From NCBI RefSeq assembly GCF_001695575.1, contig NZ_LUAX01000003.1, positions 62,001-126,000 of the forward strand: a stretch of 64,000 bases of DNA, in the 5' to 3' direction. Position numbers and translations under genes: made by a program. The stretch comes from Vibrio europaeus (GTDB taxonomy: Bacteria > Pseudomonadota > Gammaproteobacteria > Enterobacterales > Vibrionaceae). The first letter of the stretch is position 1. Each line of letters begins with the position of its first letter. The notes beneath the pieces were generated by a model. It did no database searches. It saw only the letters and a list, made by a program, of their open reading frames with translations, and was not told the DNA's origin. Of this stretch, positions 9,524 to 18,111 are shown piece after piece.

Positions 9524-10153
9524 TTAACCTTTGTAACCAGTGGCTACAACGAAGACTTCTCGTGAGCGAGCTCGCGATGAGTCAGGTTTTCTGATTTTTA
9601 CGACTTTAAACGTGTCTCGGACTTCTTTGACAAATTGGTCAAACCCTTCGCCTTGGAAGACCTTAACAACAAAGCTACCATTAGGTGCTAGAACTTGTCG
9701 ACACATATCTAAAGCCAATTCAACTAAATACATTGCGCGAGGTTGATCGACTGAATTGTTGCCTGCAATGTTTGGTGCCATATCGGACATCACCACATCA
9801 ACCATCGAAGGCTGAATGCGATCAAGCAGTGCATCTAAAACCGCCTCTTCACGGAAGTCACCTTGTAGGAAGCTGACACCTGCAATCGGGTCCATCGGCA
9901 ACAAATCACATGCAATAATTTGCCCATCCTCACCTACTATCTTAGCAGCATATTGAGACCAACCACCGGGAGCTGCACCTAAATCGACCACTGTCATACC
10001 AGGTTTTAGCAATTTGTCCTTAGTTTGGATCTCTTCCATCTTGAAATAAGCACGTGAGCGATAGCCTTTTTTACGGGCTTCATTGGCGTATTTATCATCA
10101 AAATGTTCTTTCAACCAGCGACCTGAGCTAGCGGAATGTTTCTGTTTACTCAT
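9524..10153 (-). CDS. rlmE: 23S rRNA 2'-O-ribose U2552 methyltransferase
   Basis: SAM-dependent methyltransferase (RrmJ/FtsJ) that modifies U2552 in the A-loop of 23S rRNA during 50S assembly. At 209 residues it has the E. coli length. Visible motifs are the SAM loop [11 protein letters not shown], the catalytic set K in RAYFKM, D in VMSDMAPN, K in FVVKVFQG and E in SREVFVVA. It is divergent from yhbY and upstream of ftsH on the same strand, both conserved arrangements. Confidence 0.97.
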   Translation of the reverse strand: MSKQKHSASSGRWLKEHFDDKYANEARKKGYRSRAYFKMEEIQTKDKLLKPGMTVVDLGAAPGGWSQYAAKIVGEDGQIIACDLLPMDPIAGVSFLQGDFREEAVLDALLDRIQPSMVDVVMSDMAPNIAGNNSVDQPRAMYLVELALDMCRQVLAPNGSFVVKVFQGEGFDQFVKEVRDTFKVVKIRKPDSSRARSREVFVVATGYKG

Positions 10154-10266
10154 TTGTTACCTAATAGATAGAGGGAACAACTAACCCAATAAATTATAGT
10201 CTTCAGGGTTAGATGGCGTTAAAATGGTATTTTTCAACCCTTATATTAAAGAAAATTGGCCGCGTA

Positions 10267-10563
10267 ATGAACCTAAGCACCAAACAAAAGCAGCATCTTA
10301 AAGGCCTAGCGCACAGTCTAAAACCTGTTGTGCTTATGGGCGCAAACGGACTAACTGAAGCTGTTCTAGCGGAAATTGAAATTGCTCTTAACCACCACGA
10401 GCTAATCAAAATCAAAGTCGCATCAGAAGATCGCGACACTAAGAACCTGATTATTGAAGCTATTGTACGTGAAACACGTGCAGAGAAAGTACAAGTAATC
10501 GGTAAGACTTTAGTTCTATTCCGCCAATCGGAAGAACGTAAAATCGAGTTGCCACGTAAGTAA
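10267..10563 (+). CDS. yhbY: CRM-domain ribosome assembly RNA-binding protein YhbY
   Basis: Small RNA-binding protein associated with 50S precursors; the whole protein is one CRM domain. I chose the ATG at 10267 (MNLSTKQKQ, 98 residues) to match the family; the frame is open 18 codons further upstream without a family match. The conserved MGANGLTEAV loop, corresponding to the RNA-binding GxxG-type loop, is present at about residues 28-37. It is divergent from rlmE and convergent with greA, sharing a bidirectional terminator with it. Confidence 0.95.
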   Translation: MNLSTKQKQHLKGLAHSLKPVVLMGANGLTEAVLAEIEIALNHHELIKIKVASEDRDTKNLIIEAIVRETRAEKVQVIGKTLVLFRQSEERKIELPRK

Positions 10564-10582
10564 TTTTACTTTCATGAGCACG

Positions 10583-10610
10583 AAAAAAGGTCGCCTATGC
10601 GACCTTTTTT
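10583..10610. terminator. Bidirectional terminator between yhbY and greA
   Basis: AAAAAAGGTCGC (10583-10594) and GCGACCTTTTTT (10599-10610) form a perfect 12-pair stem with a CTAT loop. Six A and six T on opposite sides give a U tract in both directions, which serves both convergent genes. Confidence 0.93.
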
Positions 10611-10633
10611 GATATTCAGAGCAACGAACTTGC

Positions 10634-11107
10634 TTAGATGTACTCGACGCTGTCGATTTCAAAGTCGCGATCACCACCCGGTGTAGAGATAACCACTTCG
10701 TCACCTTCCATCTTGCCGATAAGGCCGCGCGCGATTGGTGAACTTACCGAGATACGACCCGCTTTAATGTCAGCTTCGTCATCACCTACGATCTGATAAG
10801 TTTTCTCTTCTTCAGTATCACAGTCAATCAAAGTGACGGTTGAGCCGAAGATAACTTTACCCGTGTTGTCCATTGTGGTGACATCAATAACCTGAGCAAC
10901 AGACAGTTTGTATTCGATATCACGGATTTGCGCTTCACAGATACCCTGCTCTTCACGAGCTGCATGGTACTCGGCATTCTCTTTAAGATCGCCTAGTTCA
11001 CGTGCTTCAGCAATGGCTTCAGAAATCTGTGGGCGAAGCTTCAATAGTCTTTCTAGTTCTTCACGTAGCTTTTTCTCGCCACGTAGTGTCATTGGCACTT
11101 TTTCCAT
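10634..11107 (-). CDS. greA: Transcription elongation factor GreA
   Basis: Rescues backtracked RNA polymerase by stimulating transcript cleavage. The N-terminal coiled coil ([15 protein letters not shown] through EAREQGI-like helices) carries the acidic tip GDLKENAEY. The C-terminal FKBP-like domain has [11 protein letters not shown] chose ATG 11107 ([10 protein letters not shown], 157 residues), which matches the E. coli N-terminus and follows GAGG at 6 bp; the frame is open 11 codons further upstream. The leader holds an intrinsic-terminator-like hairpin at 11138-11172. Confidence 0.97.
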   Translation of the reverse strand: MEKVPMTLRGEKKLREELERLLKLRPQISEAIAEARELGDLKENAEYHAAREEQGICEAQIRDIEYKLSVAQVIDVTTMDNTGKVIFGSTVTLIDCDTEEEKTYQIVGDDEADIKAGRISVSSPIARGLIGKMEGDEVVISTPGGDRDFEIDSVEYI

Positions 11108-11137
11108 TATATACCTCATTCCAAAGCAATCTTTGGA

Positions 11138-11172
11138 CAAAACAAAACTACCTAATCCAGTGGACTAGGTAG
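11138..11172 (-). ncRNA. GraL-like attenuator hairpin in the greA leader
   Basis: On the minus strand, CTACCTA and TAGGTAG plus an inner TCC/GGA pair form a long stem (11148-11172). It is followed directly by TTTTGTTTTG (11147-11138) and lies 40 bp before the greA ATG. This is the layout of an intrinsic terminator inside the leader. In E. coli the greA leader terminates early to give the short GraL RNAs. Sequence similarity to GraL is not claimed; position and form are the evidence. Confidence 0.6.
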
Positions 11173-11656
11173 ATGCATTTACTAATCAATTGCCTCTAGT
11201 GTAAACAAACTTGGCGGCTAAATCACTCAAATTAATCAAGTGTGATCTCTATCTCAAAACGCACGCGATAAACAATTGATAAATCAGCGCTGTTTTTGAA
11301 TCCGATCGCGGCGTCAAACATATTTCACCTAAAAAAAAATAAAGGTTCAGATATAAACCAACCTATCAACAATGCAATTTATTTCTTAACTATCAATAAC
11401 TTGATATTATTTTATGTTTAATAAAACACTGTTCATAAGTTAGATTTATATCATTTTACTAACCCATCATGGAACTTTGCGTTAAAAACTTAGCTGACTT
11501 AATCAGCGAGATTAGTCTTTATTGCTCAATAACTTGCTATAACGCGTCGTTATGAGACTGGATTAATAGCGCTGATAACTAGAGGAGTAACCCAATTGAT
11601 GTGGAGATACTCCTCGCTATACAACTATTTATGGACAGTAAATTAGGACTAATAAG
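11173..11656. promoter_or_regulatory. greA/ompU intergenic control region with 5' UTR hairpin
   Basis: About 480 bp without a gene. 11320-11460 is very AT-rich, as expected for a ToxR- or H-NS-responsive porin promoter. An extended -10 candidate, TGCTATAAC, lies at about 11533-11541. Near the porin gene GAGGAGTA (11582-11589) and TACTCCTC (11608-11615) form a perfect eight-pair stem with an 18-base loop, probably in the porin mRNA leader. The ribosome site is AGGA at about 11646. No small ORF with a good ribosome site was found. Confidence 0.5.
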
Positions 11657-12685
11657 ATGAACAAGACTCTGATCGCTCTAGCAGTTTCAGCTGCAGCAGT
11701 AGCTACAGGCGCAAACGCAGCAGAAATCTACAACAACGATGGCAACTCTATCGAAATGGGCGGCCGTGTTGAAGCACGTCTAGCAGTAAAAGATGGTAAA
11801 GCTGAAGACCAATCTCGCGTACGTCTAAACTTCGCTGGCACTTCTCAAATCAACGACAACCTATACGGTCTTGGTTTCTACGAAGGTGAGTACAAAGCAA
11901 CTAAAGACAACGATACGGCGCGTGATTCTCTAGAGCACCGTTACATGTACGCTGGTCTTGGTGGTAACTTCGGTGAAGTAACTATGGGTACTGTTAAAGG
12001 TTCTCTAGCAGCAGTTACTGACTTCACTGATATCATGGCTTACCACGGTGCTAAAGCAGCTGTTAAGGTAGAGTCAGCTGACCGTCCAGACCGTTCTATT
12101 GCATATTCAGGTGAATTCTCTGGTCTTGAACTACGCGCTAACTACACGTTTGAATCTTCAAAAGAAAACAACGATAAACTAGTTGGCGATGACAACAATG
12201 GTTACGCACTTTCAACTATCTACAGCATCGGTGACACAGGTGTTCGTCTAACTGCTGCTTACGCTAAACAAAACGGCGTAAACTTCAAAGACTCAGCAAC
12301 CAACACAAACATTAATGCAGATGCTGGTCAGTACATGCTTGGTGCATCTTACGAAATCGGTGACTTCTACGTTGCTGGTCTATACAACGATACTAAATAC
12401 GACGAAGTAAACACTAGCAACTCAGCAAAAGTAAAAGGCTATGAATTAGCAGCAGCTTACACGCTAGGTCAAGCTAAGTTTACTTCTACGTACAACCGCG
12501 CTGATGTAAAAGTAAGTAATCAATCAGAAAAAGCTGCTGATTCTATCGCAGTTGATGCAACTTACTTCTTCACGAACAACTTCCGCTCATACGTTTCTTA
12601 CGACTTTAACCTTCTTAAAGAAGATAAAGTTGGTAAGCTAGCTTCTGAAGATCAAGCAGTACTAGGTGTACGTTACGACTTCTAA
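11657..12685 (+). CDS. ompU: Outer-membrane porin, OmpU family
   Basis: General diffusion porin of the outer membrane. It has a signal peptide of 21 residues ending ANA-A, then a 16-strand-type porin sequence with alternating hydrophobic and charged residues, conserved GGRVEARL and YAGLGGNFGEVTMG segments, and a C-terminal aromatic VRYDF end for BAM recognition. At 342 residues it has OmpU length. Codon choice is strongly biased, as expected for a very abundant protein. Position next to greA and dacB matches V. cholerae ompU. Expression is probably subject to ToxR-type control, but I cannot assign the sites. Confidence 0.93.
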   Translation: MNKTLIALAVSAAAVATGANAAEIYNNDGNSIEMGGRVEARLAVKDGKAEDQSRVRLNFAGTSQINDNLYGLGFYEGEYKATKDNDTARDSLEHRYMYAGLGGNFGEVTMGTVKGSLAAVTDFTDIMAYHGAKAAVKVESADRPDRSIAYSGEFSGLELRANYTFESSKENNDKLVGDDNNGYALSTIYSIGDTGVRLTAAYAKQNGVNFKDSATNTNINADAGQYMLGASYEIGDFYVAGLYNDTKYDEVNTSNSAKVKGYELAAAYTLGQAKFTSTYNRADVKVSNQSEKAADSIAVDATYFFTNNFRSYVSYDFNLLKEDKVGKLASEDQAVLGVRYDF

Positions 12686-12714
12686 TTTCCTGACATTAAG
12701 TCATGAATCTAAGA

Positions 12715-12742
12715 CGCCTGCTCTATAGCAGGCGTTTTTTTT
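12715..12742 (+). terminator. Intrinsic terminator of ompU
   Basis: CGCCTG...CAGGCG stem (12715-12734, inner pairs CTATAG) followed by eight T. It lies 29 bp after the porin stop codon. Confidence 0.92.
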
Positions 12743-12785
12743 ACCCGCTATACTGACCCTCTAAAACCGCTAACCGTGAATTCTT

Positions 12786-14216
12786 ATGCTGCGCTTTGTT
12801 GATCGTTTTACCTCTATTTGCCTACTCTCTCTAGTCAGCGTATCTGTCTCGGCCTATGCGCCACTCAATGAATTGCCTTTAGGTAGCCGCGCAGCAATTA
12901 AAGTCGAATCTCTGCAAAGCCAGAATCAAATCAAGCAAACCGACAACCAAAGTCAGTTCTTCCCGCCGGCTAGTACATTAAAGATTGTTACTGCGCTTGC
13001 TGCCAAATTAGAGCTCGGCGATGAGTTTCAGTTTGCAACTAGCATTGAGAAGAGTGGTAGTGATGTGGTACTGAGTTTTAGTGGCGATCCGACTTTAACC
13101 ACCCAAGACTTAAAGCAACTACTGAGTCAGCTACGTAATAGCGGCACGAAAAGAATCAGTGGCGATCTCTGGTTAGATAACAGCGCGTTTACCGGTTATG
13201 ACCGAGCAGTTGGGTGGCCGTGGGATATTCTCGGCGTTTGTTACAGCGCGCCAGCCAGCGCGATTTCGCTTGATGGCAACTGCGTTCAAGCCTCAATTTA
13301 TACCCAAGAAGACGGGAAAACTCGTGTCTATGTGCCTGAGCACCAACCTATTTATGTCACGACGGTGGCAAGTTCAGTATCTAAAATCGAACAAGAGAGC
13401 TCACAGTGCGATTTAGAGTTACTCTCTTCCCCAGACAACCACTATCAACTCCAAGGATGCTTGCAGAGCCGTAGCAAGCCGCTGCCGCTAAAATTTGCAG
13501 TGCAAGATCCATCGCTATATACCCAGAGAATTGTTAATACCCTGCTTGCTCAGCTTAATATCGAACTAGCGGGCAGTATTCGGCTTGGCGCTCCCGAACT
13601 GAAAGGCAAAGTCATTGCCACTCATTACTCACAAGCACTGCCTCAGCTGCTTGAAACCATGCTCAAAAAATCAGACAACCTTATTGCCGATAACCTAACC
13701 AAAACCTTAGGCGCCAAGTTCTTTATTCAGCCTGGTAGTTTTTCCAACGGCACTAAGGCAATCAAGCAAATTTTGTTTACCCAAACCGGCATTGATATTG
13801 AGCATACCCCACTGGCTGATGGTTCAGGGCTATCACGCAATAACCGCTTTACCAGTCAAAACATGGCAGCGGTACTGCGCTATATTTGGCAACATGACAG
13901 TGAATTAGGCTTGATAGCCTTAATGCCCACATCAGGCACCAACGGCACTTTGAAATATCGTCGCAGTATGCGTAAAGCGCCAATTAAAGGCGAGTTGATT
14001 GCCAAGAGTGGTTCAGTATATGGCAGCTATAATATGGCGGGCTATGGGTTAGATAAATCTGGTAAGCCGAGTACTCTATTTATTCAGTTTGTGACGGACT
14101 ACCACCCGCCAAAAACAAAGGGCGATGATAAACCTACCATCGCCCCGATCACCAAGTTCGAAACCTTGTTCTATAAAGATATTGTCCAGTTCAGTCAGGC
14201 GATACCTAAGAAATAA
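12786..14216 (+). CDS. dacB: D-alanyl-D-alanine carboxypeptidase/endopeptidase (PBP4)
   Basis: Periplasmic class C penicillin-binding protein that trims pentapeptides and cuts cross-links in peptidoglycan. An N-terminal signal peptide (cleavage near residues 23-25) is followed by the active-site tetrad S63-TLK66, the second motif SDN (KKSDNLIADN) and the third motif KSG (AKSGSVYGS). At 476 residues it is the length of E. coli DacB. Its last 22 bases overlap the end of the convergent mgtE gene. Confidence 0.95.
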   Translation: MLRFVDRFTSICLLSLVSVSVSAYAPLNELPLGSRAAIKVESLQSQNQIKQTDNQSQFFPPASTLKIVTALAAKLELGDEFQFATSIEKSGSDVVLSFSGDPTLTTQDLKQLLSQLRNSGTKRISGDLWLDNSAFTGYDRAVGWPWDILGVCYSAPASAISLDGNCVQASIYTQEDGKTRVYVPEHQPIYVTTVASSVSKIEQESSQCDLELLSSPDNHYQLQGCLQSRSKPLPLKFAVQDPSLYTQRIVNTLLAQLNIELAGSIRLGAPELKGKVIATHYSQALPQLLETMLKKSDNLIADNLTKTLGAKFFIQPGSFSNGTKAIKQILFTQTGIDIEHTPLADGSGLSRNNRFTSQNMAAVLRYIWQHDSELGLIALMPTSGTNGTLKYRRSMRKAPIKGELIAKSGSVYGSYNMAGYGLDKSGKPSTLFIQFVTDYHPPKTKGDDKPTIAPITKFETLFYKDIVQFSQAIPKK

Positions 14217-15040
14217 TTGACTACAGTGAAATAAATCCACATCCCTGAAATATCGACAATAGACGCTAATACTGGGCTAACCAGTACGGCCGGGTCGAGT
14301 TTAAACGCACGCGCTAGGATAGGTAGCAAACCACCTAGCGTGGTCGACATCGTCACCTGAATAAACAGTGCAACTGCGATCGCAAGTGCGATGGTGTTCA
14401 GCTCAAAGCCCCCCGTACTGCTGCTATCACTAAAGAGTAAGATACGGCCGATAATCACCAAGGCTATGGCAAAAGCTAAGCAAATCGCCACTCGACTCTC
14501 TTTCCAAAACACCTCTAACCACTGGCGTTTACGCAACTCCCCCGTCGCCAAGGCTCGTATGACCAGAGTTGCCGCTTGAGTACCGGTATTACCACCCGCT
14601 GCTGCTATCACAGGCATATAGATCGCCAATAGCACCAACTGGCTCAAAGTATCTTCATATTGAGCGATAATTAGACCTGAAACTATGCCAAGTAATGCGA
14701 GCGCAATGATCCAACCGATACGTTGCTTTACATGCTCAATAACCGGCGTCTCTAGATAACCATTCGAAGGCTCAACTTCCGAATGAATAAAACCAAGCTG
14801 GTGCGCATAGTGACGTGCCAACTTATCATGTCCATCTAGCTCTAACGCCGAGATCAATTGCTGGACATAACCCACTGAACAGTGGTGTAAAATCCCGACA
14901 GCTTCCTCTACCGGCATAACCGTAAGTAAATGAACCTGCTGGGCTTGCTCGTATTGCAAAAACGCATTGCGAGCGGCACCGATCTCCTCTTGAGAAAAGT
15001 GCGGGGTGTTTTCAATGTAAGTATTGCTCATTACCGTCAT
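14195..15040 (-). CDS. mgtE: MgtE/SLC41-type magnesium transporter lacking CBS domains
   Basis: Inner-membrane divalent-cation (Mg2+) channel. The N-terminal about 110 residues are a remnant of the cytosolic MgtE N domain. The C-terminal half has five hydrophobic helices, with the signature AAGGNTGTQA in the second and the conserved DPAVLVSPVLASIVD segment in the last part, which matches the ion-binding region of MgtE. The usual CBS pair, which senses Mg2+ in Thermus MgtE, is absent: only 281 residues against about 450. I chose ATG 15040 because GGGAG precedes it by 7 bp; MSNTYIEN (15031) is a possible later start. A long structured leader with a candidate leader peptide precedes it, which may supply the missing Mg2+ control. 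Confidence 0.88.
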   Translation of the reverse strand: MTVMSNTYIENTPHFSQEEIGAARNAFLQYEQAQQVHLLTVMPVEEAVGILHHCSVGYVQQLISALELDGHDKLARHYAHQLGFIHSEVEPSNGYLETPVIEHVKQRIGWIIALALLGIVSGLIIAQYEDTLSQLVLLAIYMPVIAAAGGNTGTQAATLVIRALATGELRKRQWLEVFWKESRVAICLAFAIALVIIGRILLFSDSSSTGGFELNTIALAIAVALFIQVTMSTTLGGLLPILARAFKLDPAVLVSPVLASIVDISGMWIYFTVVNYFLGIA

Positions 15041-15323
15041 GGCGAATCTCCCGATTGGCAATAGGTAACGACCATCAAATACAGCTGATGTTGAATCAAA
15101 AAATAGATACGTCTATCCGTACACGAGTGCACAGAAAAGCTGTATTGAATTCTAGAATTTAGAGGAGAAAAACGTGAGGATTCACAAAGAGATAAGAAGC
15201 ACTCTACCGCAATGGTAGAGACGTGAGACGACAATACCGAAGCGGACTATTTTTCCCCTTTCATACTAGGAGGATGGTCGATATTGTTCATAAAAGTCTC
15301 CGAAAAAACTGCCGTTTTGGCAG
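15041..15323 (-). promoter_or_regulatory. Structured 5' leader of mgtE
   Basis: About 280 nt between a candidate promoter and mgtE. In transcript order: a 5'-terminal hairpin CTGCC-AAAAC-GGCAG followed by six T (15323-15303); a Shine-Dalgarno sequence GGAG (15301-15298); a 14-codon ORF (15291-15247); a perfect hairpin CTCTACC-ATTGC-GGTAGAG (15220-15202); a weak GTGA/TCAC hairpin followed by GTTTTTC; and a 12-codon ORF (15075-15037) whose TGA overlaps the mgtE ATG. No M-box consensus (AGGTGAGGCTCC) is visible. Regulatory function is inferred. Confidence 0.5.
15247..15291 (-). CDS. Candidate Pro-Pro leader peptide of mgtE
   Basis: A 14-residue ORF, MNNIDHPPSMKGEK, with ATG at 15291, stop TAG at 15247 and a good Shine-Dalgarno sequence GGAG six bases before the ATG. 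It lies about 205 nt upstream of mgtE on the same strand. An Asp shortly before two adjacent prolines recalls the acidic/proline leader peptides (MgtL of Salmonella mgtA) on which ribosomes falter at low Mg2+. The similarity is in position and composition only; I recognise no family. It could also be a chance ORF. Confidence 0.45.
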   Translation of the reverse strand: MNNIDHPPSMKGEK

Positions 15324-15330
15324 CGCGAGG

Positions 15331-15359
15331 ATAATACCAAAAGTTATCCACTAAAACAG
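15331..15359 (-). promoter_or_regulatory. Candidate extended -10 promoter of mgtE
   Basis: Minus strand TGGTATTAT gives an extended -10 (TATTAT at 15336-15331) with a poor -35 CTGTTT 17 bp upstream (15359-15354). The predicted start near 15324 would place the CTGCC/GGCAG hairpin at the very 5' end of the RNA. Confidence 0.4.
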
Positions 15360-15406
15360 CCCCAATTTGCAAAAAAGTTAGATATTTAACCTGTACCTAG
15401 AGGTAT

Positions 15407-15435
15407 AAAAAAAGCGCCTAAAAAGACGCTTTTTT
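15407..15435 (-). terminator. Terminator of tyrS
   Basis: AAAAAAGCG (15408-15416) pairs with CGCTTTTTT (15427-15435). Read on the minus strand it ends in seven T. It lies 28 bp past the tyrS stop codon. Confidence 0.75.
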
Positions 15436-15462
15436 AATATATATATTGGGAATGCTCAGTGA

Positions 15463-16650
15463 TTATTGAATCGTGATACGAGCAAATTTACGTTTACCAA
15501 CTTGGAACACGTAAGTCCCTGCTTCAGGAACAAACTTAGAGTCCGCTACTTTCTCGCCATCAATCTTAGCCGCGCCTTGCTTAACCATACGCATTGCTTC
15601 TGAAGTTGAAGCACACAAGCCCGCTTCTTTAAGAATATTGCTTACCGGTAGACCTGCGTCAAAAGCAAATTCAGGCATTTCATCAGGAATTTGGTTCTTA
15701 GCAAAACGGTTTACGAACTCTTGCTCTGCTGCGTCAGCATCTGCCTGAGAGTGGAAGCGTGCAATGATCTCTTTCGCTAGAGCAACTTTTACATCACGTG
15801 GGTTTTGACCCGCTTCTACATCTGCTTTTAGTTGAGCAACTTCGTCAAGTGGACGGAAAGAAAGCAAGTCGTAGTAGTTCCACATTAGGTCATCAGAGAT
15901 CGACATGATCTTACCAAACATTTCGCTTGGCGCTTCACTGATACCAATGTAGTTGTTGGCCGACTTAGACATCTTCTTCTCGCCATCTAGACCAACAAGA
16001 AGTGGCATCATTAGTACAACCTGTGGCTTCTGACCGTTCGACTTCTGTAGTTCACGACCCATTAGTAGGTTGAACTTCTGGTCAGTACCACCTAGCTCTA
16101 CGTCAGTTTCCATTGCTACTGAATCGTAACCTTGTAGCAGCGGGTACATGAACTCATGAATAGCAATTGGCTGACCACCAGCATAACGCTTCTTAAAGTC
16201 ATCACGCTCTAGCATACGAGCTACGGTTTGGTTAGCAGCAAGGCGAATCATACCCTCAGCGCCTAGCTCAGACAGCCATTCAGAGTTGAACTGAATTTTC
16301 GTCTTAGCTGGATCTAGAATTTTAAATACCTGTTCTTTATAGGTTTCAGCGTTACGTAGTACATCTTCACGGCTTAGTGGTGGACGAGTATTGTTCTTAC
16401 CCGTTGGGTCACCAACCATGGCAGTAAAATCACCGATAAGGAAGGTAACGTCGTGGCCTAGCTCCTGAAATGCACGCAGCTTGTTGAAAATCACTGTATG
16501 ACCAAGGTGAATATCTGGCGCAGTTGGATCGGCACCTAACTTAATACGAAGAGGGCGACCCTCTTTCAGCTTAGCAATCAGTTCTTCTTCTGGAATCAGT
16601 TCTTCAACACCGCGCTTAATCTCGGCTAGTGCAGCTTCAATGCTCGCCAT
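15463..16650 (-). CDS. tyrS: Tyrosyl-tRNA synthetase, KMSKS (TyrZ-like) type
   Basis: Class I aminoacyl-tRNA synthetase that charges tRNA-Tyr. It shows the HIGH-like motif HLGH (about residues 48-51), the second signature KKMSKS, and a C-terminal S4-like RNA-binding domain ([14 protein letters not shown]). At 395 residues with KMSKS rather than KFGKT it belongs to the TyrZ-like subgroup found in Haemophilus and Vibrio, not the 424-residue E. coli type. The ribosome site GGGAG is 9 bp before the ATG. It is divergent from the M23 peptidase gene with 128 bp between them. Confidence 0.95.
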   Translation of the reverse strand: MASIEAALAEIKRGVEELIPEEELIAKLKEGRPLRIKLGADPTAPDIHLGHTVIFNKLRAFQELGHDVTFLIGDFTAMVGDPTGKNNTRPPLSREDVLRNAETYKEQVFKILDPAKTKIQFNSEWLSELGAEGMIRLAANQTVARMLERDDFKKRYAGGQPIAIHEFMYPLLQGYDSVAMETDVELGGTDQKFNLLMGRELQKSNGQKPQVVLMMPLLVGLDGEKKMSKSANNYIGISEAPSEMFGKIMSISDDLMWNYYDLLSFRPLDEVAQLKADVEAGQNPRDVKVALAKEIIARFHSQADADAAEQEFVNRFAKNQIPDEMPEFAFDAGLPVSNILKEAGLCASTSEAMRMVKQGAAKIDGEKVADSKFVPEAGTYVFQVGKRKFARITIQ

Positions 16651-16778
16651 TCTTGTTCACTCCCACAGATTTGGCAAAAATTTGTTAGTTGGTCATCTTA
16701 CTTGAATAGCGATGCTTTTTGAAACCAGTTAGACTAAACAGCTTAGCTTTTTACTGAATTTTTTAGAACGGACATAAG

Positions 16779-18065
16779 ATGTTGTCTCTTTTCGCTCGAT
16801 TGCCATGGATTCACCGAGCCCTTATCGCCTTATTTAGCGCTTTTATCGTCATTGCTTTGTTTCTGCCAGCGCCGAAAGATCTCCGTCAAGAGGAGAGCAA
16901 CTATCAAGTAGGTAAAGCCTACCCATTGGCTATTGATCTTGAGTTGATCGCTTTGCAAGAGTCAGCACCCAAACTTGCAGTACTACGATGGGAAAAACAT
17001 ACCATAGGCTCTGGCGACAGCATGGCACTCCTTTTTCAACGTGCTGGGCTTTCTTCTCGCCTGCTGTATCAACTGACTTCAACCAATAAAGATATTGAAA
17101 GGCAGTTAACCCGAGTTCGACCGGGTGATTCATTCCAGCTAGGCTTCGATGCTGACAACCAACTGATTCAACTAAAACGCGTCATTAGCCCGTACGAGAC
17201 CTTTCTTGTCACCAAATCAGAGACTGGCTACACCTCAACGATTGATAAAAAGCAGGTCCATTATCAGTACAACTATGCTGAAGCAGATATCACCTCAAAC
17301 TTCTGGAACGCGGCCGTCAATGCTGGCTTAACACCAAACCAGATCATGGAACTAGCGGGCATTTTTGGCTGGGATATCGACTTTGCTTTGGATATTCGTG
17401 GCGGGGATAACTTTAAAATTCTTTATCAAGAGAAAGTCGTTGAGGGTGAAGTTGTCGGCCGAGGCAAGATCATTGCCGCTATCTTCAAAAACCAAGGTGA
17501 TACCTTTAAAGCGATTCTCGACGACAAGACTGGCAATTATTACGACGAAAATGGTCGTGCAATGAAGAAAGCCTTCTTGCGCTCTCCGCTAGATTTCCGT
17601 CGCGTCAGCTCAAACTTTAACCCAACTCGTCGCCATCCAGTAACAGGAAAAGTCCGCGCACACCGCGGCACCGACTATGCCGCACCTGTTGGCACACCAA
17701 TATGGGCTGCTGGTGACGGTACGGTTCTAAAATCGAGTTACAACCAGTTCAATGGTAACTATGTGTTTATCAAACACAGCAATACCTATATTACTAAGTA
17801 CCTCCACTTGCAGCGTCGTAAAGTCAAAACAGGGCAACGTGTAAAACAAGGACAAACGATAGGTACGCTAGGTGGAACAGGACGCGTCACTGGCCCTCAC
17901 CTACACTATGAGTTCTTAGTAAACGGAATACATAAAAACCCGAGAACGGTTAAGCTACCACAATCTAAATCTCTGACAGGCAAAGCGAAAACCACGTATA
18001 TTGCCAACGCAAAATTAAGATTAGAGAAGCTAGAACGCTACGGAGAGTTGCTCGCGACTCCTTAA
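16779..18065 (+). CDS. M23 peptidoglycan endopeptidase, MepM/ShyA-like
   Basis: Predicted DD-endopeptidase that cuts peptide cross-links so new murein can be inserted. It has one N-terminal membrane anchor (about 13-31), a LysM/OapA-like region (GSGDSMALLFQRAGLS), a middle domain (NFWNAAVNAGLTPNQI) shared with the MepM family, and the LytM zinc domain. The zinc ligands are H and D in HRGTDYA and H in HLHYEF, with a further catalytic H in YLHLQRR. At 428 residues it is close to V. cholerae ShyA. Which Shy paralog it represents I cannot tell. Confidence 0.9.
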   Translation: MLSLFARLPWIHRALIALFSAFIVIALFLPAPKDLRQEESNYQVGKAYPLAIDLELIALQESAPKLAVLRWEKHTIGSGDSMALLFQRAGLSSRLLYQLTSTNKDIERQLTRVRPGDSFQLGFDADNQLIQLKRVISPYETFLVTKSETGYTSTIDKKQVHYQYNYAEADITSNFWNAAVNAGLTPNQIMELAGIFGWDIDFALDIRGGDNFKILYQEKVVEGEVVGRGKIIAAIFKNQGDTFKAILDDKTGNYYDENGRAMKKAFLRSPLDFRRVSSNFNPTRRHPVTGKVRAHRGTDYAAPVGTPIWAAGDGTVLKSSYNQFNGNYVFIKHSNTYITKYLHLQRRKVKTGQRVKQGQTIGTLGGTGRVTGPHLHYEFLVNGIHKNPRTVKLPQSKSLTGKAKTTYIANAKLRLEKLERYGELLATP

Positions 18066-18100
18066 AAAGAAAGACCCGCATCATGCGGGTCTTTCTTTTT
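18064..18100. terminator. Bidirectional terminator between M23 peptidase and RND pump genes
   Basis: A 17-pair perfect stem, core GACCCGCA/TGCGGGTC with a TCA loop (18064-18080 with 18084-18100), has A-rich and T-rich ends and so works in both directions. Its left arm overlaps the stop codon of the peptidase gene. Confidence 0.93.
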
Positions 18101-18111
18101 TGCTGGTGTTT

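Noticed and set aside
15037..15234. 65-codon frame ending in ATGA overlap with mgtE
   Set aside because: It begins with TTG without a ribosome site and resembles no family. Only its last 12 codons, from an ATG at 15075, could be translated, and that ATG also lacks a ribosome site.
15041..15323. M-box (ykoK) Mg2+ riboswitch before mgtE
   Set aside because: The conserved AGGTGAGGCTCC-type core is absent on the minus strand.
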